From the NCBI GenBank assembly GCA_011389885.1, contig JAABTK010000002.1, positions 21,157-85,156 on the forward strand: 64,000 nucleotides of DNA, written 5' to 3'. The notes beneath the pieces were generated by a model, which had not been told where the DNA came from, ran no database searches, and saw nothing but the letters and a program-made list of their open reading frames with translations. Positions 59,855-64,000 of this stretch are shown in pieces. The position numbers and the translations under genes are program-made. Source of the stretch: Gammaproteobacteria bacterium (GTDB lineage: Bacteria > Pseudomonadota > Gammaproteobacteria > Chromatiales > Chromatiaceae). How positions within the stretch are numbered: the first letter of the stretch is position 1; the number at the start of each line of letters is the position of its first letter.

Positions 59855-60886
59855 ATGGGGAGAGATTGGAGGCCGGGGGTGATCTTGCGGGCTTTTGGCG
59901 GAGGATTGGGGCTTGCCCTGACGGTGCTTCTGGGAACCCAGGACGCCGTTGCCGGCATGGTGCAATGCACCGACGAATTCGGGAATGCGTTTTTCACCGA
60001 GAAGGTCGGGCGATGCAATGACCGGAATGCTGCGCAGCCGCTCAGTCTGCAGGTCAGTACTGGGGCGCCTCGGCGGGAGGTCGTGCTGAACCCGGAGTGC
60101 GCCTCCGAGCAGGAAATGCACCAAATCGGCTCGGCCCCGTTGAGGAATCTGGGCGGGTTGGCCTTTGACGGCGAGTTTCTGTGGGCCTTGAGCTATATGA
60201 CCCCGAATGCCTATGCGGTGAAACTGGATCCGGTTCGCGGCGGTGTGGAGGGGCCGGCGACGCCGGAGTTCAAGGCGGATTTGATCGCTGCGCTGGCGAA
60301 TCCGGCGGGCAGGGATCCGGATTTCGTCGCCATCGGCGGGGCGGCCTTCGGCGGGGCGCGTCTTTGGGTGTCTTCCGCTTGGGGGCGGGCCTATGCGGGG
60401 ATCGATCCGGCCGGCAACGGGAGTCCCCGTGAATTCTCTCATGAGTACAGGAAGCTCGACGGCTCGGCCAGTTATGCGGCGGCTGCCTATGACGGTGAGA
60501 ATCTATGGATGATCTGGCAGGGCCAGGATTACGATCGGCCGAATGCCGAGATGCAGCAACTCTTGAGGGTGAACCCGAACACCGGGGTCGTCTCGGCGGC
60601 TTATCCCGCGGATATGGGGGCGGCCCGGGACGCGGCCCATGGTCTGGCCTGGGATGGTCTGCAACTATGGCATGGGAAGGGCTCGAAGATCAGGGCGGTG
60701 GATCCGAATTCGGGCCGGACCATCGATGAGTTTACCCTCAAGCGATTTCGTCGGGTTTCCGGCATGGCGAGCGACGGTTGTCACCTGTATTTCGGGGCTC
60801 ATGACGGCAGCATCTGGAAGGTGGCGATCCAGACCTTCGTCGAGTCGTCGCCGTCGTCCGGTTCTGTTGGGGCGGTTTCCGAGTGA
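59855..60886 (+). CDS. Exported, propeller-like protein of unknown function
   Basis: A 343-residue protein with a signal peptide at MGRDWRPGVILRAFGGGLGL, cleaved near VAG. The mature start has MVQCTDEFGNAFFTEKVGRC, a DUF4124-like piece with two cysteines. Repeating blades follow: LRNLGGLAFDGEFLWALSYM, ARLWVSSAWGRAYAGIDPAG, SYAAAAYDGENLWMIWQGQD, DAAHGLAWDGLQLWHGKGSK and VSGMASDGCHLYFGAHDGSI. Each has a glycine-Asp-Gly turn and W, typical of beta-propellers. CGGGAG precedes the ATG by 6 bases. Role is unknown. It is convergent with leuA. Confidence 0.7.
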   Translation: MGRDWRPGVILRAFGGGLGLALTVLLGTQDAVAGMVQCTDEFGNAFFTEKVGRCNDRNAAQPLSLQVSTGAPRREVVLNPECASEQEMHQIGSAPLRNLGGLAFDGEFLWALSYMTPNAYAVKLDPVRGGVEGPATPEFKADLIAALANPAGRDPDFVAIGGAAFGGARLWVSSAWGRAYAGIDPAGNGSPREFSHEYRKLDGSASYAAAAYDGENLWMIWQGQDYDRPNAEMQQLLRVNPNTGVVSAAYPADMGAARDAAHGLAWDGLQLWHGKGSKIRAVDPNSGRTIDEFTLKRFRRVSGMASDGCHLYFGAHDGSIWKVAIQTFVESSPSSGSVGAVSE

Positions 60887-61049
60887 TCGAATAGCGGGGC
60901 GGATTGGTTGGCGATTGCACCGGGTTCGGTGGCGAATCCAGTCGCCCCTTGGAGGGGTGATTTTTTGAATATCGCCTCGGCCGGCATCCGGTCTCGGAGA
61001 CCCCGGGAGGCGGGCGGGCCCCCGGGGTGGGTGGTCTCTGATCTAGGGC

Positions 61050-62732
61050 TCAAGCGGCCTGGCGGTCGGCGCGTCCGCTCAGGTGGCGGTTGACCGCGTT
61101 GATCACGGCCTGGATGGCGGCGCCGACGGAGTCGCGGTGGATCGCGACGCCGGTCTCGCTGCGGCCTTCGCAGCGCAGGCGGAGGTAGCAGGCGGCCTCG
61201 GCGTCGGTGCCGGTGCTGACGGCGTGTTCGTTGTATTCCTCCACGTCGAAACGCAGGCCGGTGTGCCGCCCGAGGCCTTCGAAAAGCGCTTCCAGGGCGC
61301 CCGCGCCGCGGCCCTGGATGATGGCGGCGCCCTGGGGGCCCTCGACTTCGAGTTCCATCTTTTCCGTGTCGTGACGGTCGAGGTGGTAGGCCGTCATGCG
61401 GTACGGCCCCGCCGGTTCCAGGTAACGCTCACGGAACAACTGCCAGACTGCGGCGCTGGTGAGTTCGCCGGCGCTGGCCTCGGCCTTTTGCTGCACCAGG
61501 CGGCCGAATTCCACCTGCAGCCAGCGGGGCGTCTGGAGGCCGTGCCGGCTCTCCAGGACATAGGCGCCGCCGCCCTTGCCGGATTGGCTGTTGATGCGGA
61601 TGACGGCCTCGTAGCTGCGGCCGATGTCCCGCGGATCGGTGGGCAGATAGGCCACCTCCCAGGGGGCGGTCTCTTTGTTTTCGTCGCGCGCGGCGAGGCA
61701 CTTGCGGATGGCGTCCTGGTGGCTGCCGGAGAAGGCGGTGTAGACCAGTTCGCCCACATAGGGGTGCCGCGGGTGGGTCTGGATGCGGGTGCAGGCCTCC
61801 ACGGTCTCCACGATGCGGTCCGCCTGGGCGAGGTCCAATCGCGGGTCGATGCCCTGGCTGTAGAGGTTCATGGCCAGGGTCACGAGGTCGGTGTTGCCGG
61901 TGCGCTCGCCGTTGCCCATCAGGGTGCCTTCCACGCGGTCGGCGCCGGCGAGCATGGCGAGTTCGGCGGCGGCCACGGCGCAGCCGCGGTCGTTGTGGGT
62001 GTGCATGCTGAGGATCACCGACTCGCGATCACGGATGTGGTCGGCGAACCATTCCACCTGATCGGCGAACACATTGGGCGTGCTCATCTCCACCGTGGCC
62101 GGGAGGTTGATGATCATCGGGCGCGCGGGCGTGGGCTGCCAGACCGCCATCACCGCCTCGCAGATCTCCACCGCGAAGTCGAGTTCGGTGCCGGTGAAGC
62201 TCTCGGGGGAGTATTGGAACACCCATTCGGTCTCGGGATGGCGCTCGGCGCAGCGGCGCACCGCCTCGGCCCCGCGCACTGCGATGCCGATGATGCCCTG
62301 GCGGTCCATGCAGAACACCTGCTCCCGCTGCACCTTGGAGGTGCTGTTATAAAGGTGCACGATGGCCCGGCGCGCGCCGGCGAGGGCCTCGAAGGTCTTT
62401 TCGATCAATTCCTCGCGGGCCTGGGTGAGCACCTGCACGGTGACGTCCTCGGGGATGCGCTGTTGCTCGATCAAGCGGCGCGCGAAGGCGAAGTCCGGAC
62501 CGGAGGCGGCGGGAAAGCCGATCTCGATCTCTTTGAAGCCGACATCGGTGAGCAAGTCGAACAGGCGCTGTTTCTGATCCACGTTCATGGGTTCCACCAA
62601 GGCCTGGTTGCCGTCGCGCAGATCCACCGCGCACCAGCGAGGGGCTTGGGCGATGGTGCGGTCGGGCCAGCGGCGGTCGGCCTTGGGCACTGGGGGAAAG
62701 GGGCGGTATTTGCGGTGGTCGAACGGTCTCAT
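61050..62732 (-). CDS. leuA: 2-Isopropylmalate synthase (long form)
   Basis: A 560-residue enzyme for the first committed step of leucine synthesis, condensing acetyl-CoA and 2-ketoisovalerate. The HMGL-like TIM barrel has CAVDLRDGNQALVEPMN, GFKEIEIGFPAAS, SMHTHNDRGCAVAAAELAM (metal-binding H-x-H-N-D) and GTLMGNGERTGNTDLVTLAM. The C-terminal allosteric domain (about 450-550, AYHLDRHDTEKMELEVEG) should bind leucine. This is the LeuA2 type of about 560 residues seen in actinobacteria and some proteobacteria. CGAGGAGCC precedes the ATG at 62732. No leader peptide was found upstream. Confidence 0.95.
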   Translation of the reverse strand: MRPFDHRKYRPFPPVPKADRRWPDRTIAQAPRWCAVDLRDGNQALVEPMNVDQKQRLFDLLTDVGFKEIEIGFPAASGPDFAFARRLIEQQRIPEDVTVQVLTQAREELIEKTFEALAGARRAIVHLYNSTSKVQREQVFCMDRQGIIGIAVRGAEAVRRCAERHPETEWVFQYSPESFTGTELDFAVEICEAVMAVWQPTPARPMIINLPATVEMSTPNVFADQVEWFADHIRDRESVILSMHTHNDRGCAVAAAELAMLAGADRVEGTLMGNGERTGNTDLVTLAMNLYSQGIDPRLDLAQADRIVETVEACTRIQTHPRHPYVGELVYTAFSGSHQDAIRKCLAARDENKETAPWEVAYLPTDPRDIGRSYEAVIRINSQSGKGGGAYVLESRHGLQTPRWLQVEFGRLVQQKAEASAGELTSAAVWQLFRERYLEPAGPYRMTAYHLDRHDTEKMELEVEGPQGAAIIQGRGAGALEALFEGLGRHTGLRFDVEEYNEHAVSTGTDAEAACYLRLRCEGRSETGVAIHRDSVGAAIQAVINAVNRHLSGRADRQAA

Positions 62733-63104
62733 GGTCGGCTCCTCGGTCGAATGGGCTGAATCGGGGTTCGATGCCTGAGGAGTCTACGCGGCCGGGCGGG
62801 GTGTTTGGTTGCGAATGTGATGTCGATTCGGTTCTTTTTTGCGATAATATTGCCGGAACAGGGGCATTATGGGTGATATATTGCTCATTCTCCGGATTCT
62901 GCGACGGCGGATCCCGCGGGCGGGGGGGCAAGGGGGCGGACGATCACGGCGTTGCGCCGCACCGAAAGATGATCAACGGGGCGCCCTGCCGGGATCCTTC
63001 CCTCGGCGCCCGCGGCAGGGAGGGTTTTTCTCCCGGAATGCGCTATAGTTTTCGGTGAAGAGCTGATGGGTGTCCCCTAGTTGCCCCTAGTTGCGTTATC
63101 GATT
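62733..63104. other. Intergenic, no gene recognised
   Basis: This 372-base stretch holds no supported gene. A TTTTTTGCGATAATATTG stretch near 62835-62855 is A/T-rich and may contain part of the leuA promoter, but no convincing -35 and -10 pair was seen. Just before the telomere-like repeats there is a direct repeat CCCCTAGTTG twice at about 63075-63094. Confidence 0.4.
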
Positions 63105-63160
63105 AGGGGTTAGGGTAAGGTTAGGGTAAGGTTAGGGTAAGGTTAGGGTTAGGGTTAGGG
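63105..63160. repeat. TTAGGG telomere-like tandem repeat
   Basis: GGTTAGGGTAA units (11 bases), about three copies, followed by two GGTTAG-type 6-base steps, giving seven TTAGGG motifs in 56 bases. There is no coding frame across it. It lies about 55-110 bases before the approximate 3' end of the group II intron. Confidence 0.85.
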
Positions 63161-63339
63161 AACGGAGCCCCCAAGTCCGGCTGAAGCCTCGACATCCAAA
63201 GCTCCCCCGCGGAGGTTTCGAGTAGGACAGGCACTCCCGGCACGATAGGGTGAAGTTTGTGTTCTCTGTTAGCCGCCTGGTTTCCCGGCGGTGCCACAAT
63301 ATCTCACCCGTGGCGCCAGTTGATACCCGCCCCCTCTCA

Positions 63340-63372
63340 GAACCGGACAAGCGGCTTTCCCACATCCGGCTC
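63340..63372 (-). ncRNA. Group II intron domain V
   Basis: On the minus strand this 33-base segment begins GAGCCGGATGTGGGAAAGCC and ends GCTTGTCCGGTTC. It folds as a hairpin with GAAA-type loop, AGC triad near the base and GTTC closing strand, the catalytic hallmark of group II introns. It follows the maturase stop by 13 bases. Confidence 0.85.
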
Positions 63373-63385
63373 CTCGATCAGTCCT

Positions 63386-64000
63386 TCAGCGAGCCTCCGC
63401 GCTTCGAAAGGGATTCAGGTCTTTGCGGATACGTACGCTTGGCCAGCCGATGCTCTTCAGAGCTTGGTTGAACTGGTCCCAGGTGTATGCCTTGCGCTGG
63501 CTCTTGCGGTTGAGCCGTTTGAACAGGATATGCGTCGCGCGATAGACAAAGTTATTGCACCGGTGTGCGTTATCCGTGATGGCGTAGTAGTTCAGGCGGC
63601 CTTCCACCCGCGCCTTCGCGCGGCGTAGCATTTCGCCCTTGGTGAGCCTGCACCGCGCCTTATTCGCCCACTCGTCGAAGGCTTTTAAGCCTGCGCCGAA
63701 CTTCTTGCGGGCGGTGCGACGCTTGACCTTGAAGAAGCCCCGTTTGGTCTTGCCGCAGTAGTGGGTGAAGCCAAGAAAGGTGAACTCTTCCGGCTTCTTT
63801 CCCTTCCTTTGGGCATTGGCTCGGGCGAATCGCCCGAACTCGATACAGCGGGTTTTCTCCTCGGCCAGACTCAGCCCGAACTGTTCCAGTCGTCCCGATA
63901 GGGCCTCCATGAAGGCTTCCGCCTCGTGCTTGTGTTGGAACCCGGCCACAAAGTCGTCGGCGTAGCGAAAGTAGTACGCTTCGCCTGCGCTTCGCGGCGC
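63386..64000 (-). CDS. Group II intron reverse transcriptase/maturase (C-terminal part)
   Basis: About 204 codons, open to the right edge. The reverse transcriptase active site appears as YYFRYADDFVAGFQHKHEAE (YADD). Then come the finger/thumb segment SLAEEKTRCIEFGRFA and FTFLGFTHYCGK, and the maturase X domain with RRAKARVEGRLNYYAITDNA and NFVYRATHILFKRLNRKSQR. No HNH endonuclease domain follows: the protein ends WPSVRIRKDLNPFRSAEAR. It belongs to the endonuclease-minus type. Complete function would need the upstream part. Confidence 0.9.
   Translation of the reverse strand, partial: APRSAGEAYYFRYADDFVAGFQHKHEAEAFMEALSGRLEQFGLSLAEEKTRCIEFGRFARANAQRKGKKPEEFTFLGFTHYCGKTKRGFFKVKRRTARKKFGAGLKAFDEWANKARCRLTKGEMLRRAKARVEGRLNYYAITDNAHRCNNFVYRATHILFKRLNRKSQRKAYTWDQFNQALKSIGWPSVRIRKDLNPFRSAEAR

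Larger units (their letters stand above)
63215..64000 (-). mobile_element. Group II intron, 3' part (runs off the window)
   Basis: On the minus strand the order is reverse transcriptase frame, domain V hairpin (63340-63372), and a further structured stretch ending around 63215-63225 (CCTGTCCTACTCGAAACC). CCTACTC-type ends are usual for bacterial introns, so this is the likely 3' splice site, but the exact base is not fixed. The 5' end and most of the ribozyme are outside the window. Confidence 0.7.

Noticed and set aside
61083..62759. 558-codon open frame on the plus strand opposite leuA
   Set aside because: It is the antisense shadow of a clearly conserved leuA in high-GC DNA. The translation is low-complexity Gly/Ala/Val/His with no family similarity.
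62771..63058. 95-codon plus-strand frame upstream of leuA
   Set aside because: Weak coding character, Gly/Arg-rich, no family similarity and no ribosome binding site. Not accepted as a gene or leader.

Overview
The window is about 64 kb of high-GC DNA from a gammaproteobacterium. The housekeeping blocks are in gammaproteobacterial order (coaBC-dut-algC-argB with pyrE nearby, hslVU, sucCD, nadE with glnB). DsrC/TusE- and DsrE-type sulfur proteins, a bacteriohemerythrin, a rhodanese and LarBCE maturation genes fit a sulfur-metabolising lineage such as the Chromatiales. That placement is inference only.

Layout. 1-1.2 kb: start of a TauE/SafE-type membrane protein, tusE, and glnB, separated by a terminator. 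1.2-11.8 kb (minus strand): sucC-sucD and nadE-glnB, interrupted by three membrane proteins with DUF1736/TMTC-like domains and TPR repeats. Between two of them lies a 318-bp chimera made of the 5' end of nadE and the 3' end of sucD. 11.9-13.8 kb: a membrane protein, a DUF2288 protein and a lipoprotein esterase. 14.2-21.4 kb: coaBC, dut, a long membrane-anchored algC, argB, a DUF4124 protein and pyrE. 22-27.5 kb: an exported DsrE-like protein coupled to a metallo-beta-lactamase-fold protein, a sulfotransferase/acyltransferase pair and yheS.

27.6-32.8 kb: an all-exported cluster with an FN3-repeat protein, a frameshifted C13 (caspase-like) peptidase and a haemagglutinin-type beta-helix protein. 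33-34.7 kb: an unrecognised 394-residue protein facing an HNOB/V4R-like sensor. 34.9-42.5 kb: cca, a NarX/NarL-type two-component pair, a rhodanese, a gutted Rpn/DUF2887 protein and a translationally coupled larC-larE-larB operon without larA. 42.5-49.4 kb: hslVU, bacteriohemerythrin, and the oxidative pentose phosphate operon gnd-zwf-pgl. 49.9-55.4 kb: a PhnD-like periplasmic binding protein followed by two overlapping hybrid histidine kinases. 55.9-57.2 kb: two DUF4398 lipoproteins, one with an OmpA domain. 58-62.7 kb: a Uma2 protein, small unknowns, an exported propeller-like protein and leuA. 63.1-64 kb: telomere-like TTAGGG repeats and the 3' end of a group II intron running off the window.

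Intergenic DNA is unusually rich in dispersed repeats of at least four families: a mosaic with GCGCAGGCGTACTAG and GGAAACAACG cores, 61-63 bp GATGGGC...GCCCATC units in pairs, 37-bp REP-like tandem copies, and GTTCCCA multi-hairpin elements. No tRNA, rRNA, CRISPR array or complete insertion sequence was recognised. All start choices and family calls come from reading the sequence. No database search was run.
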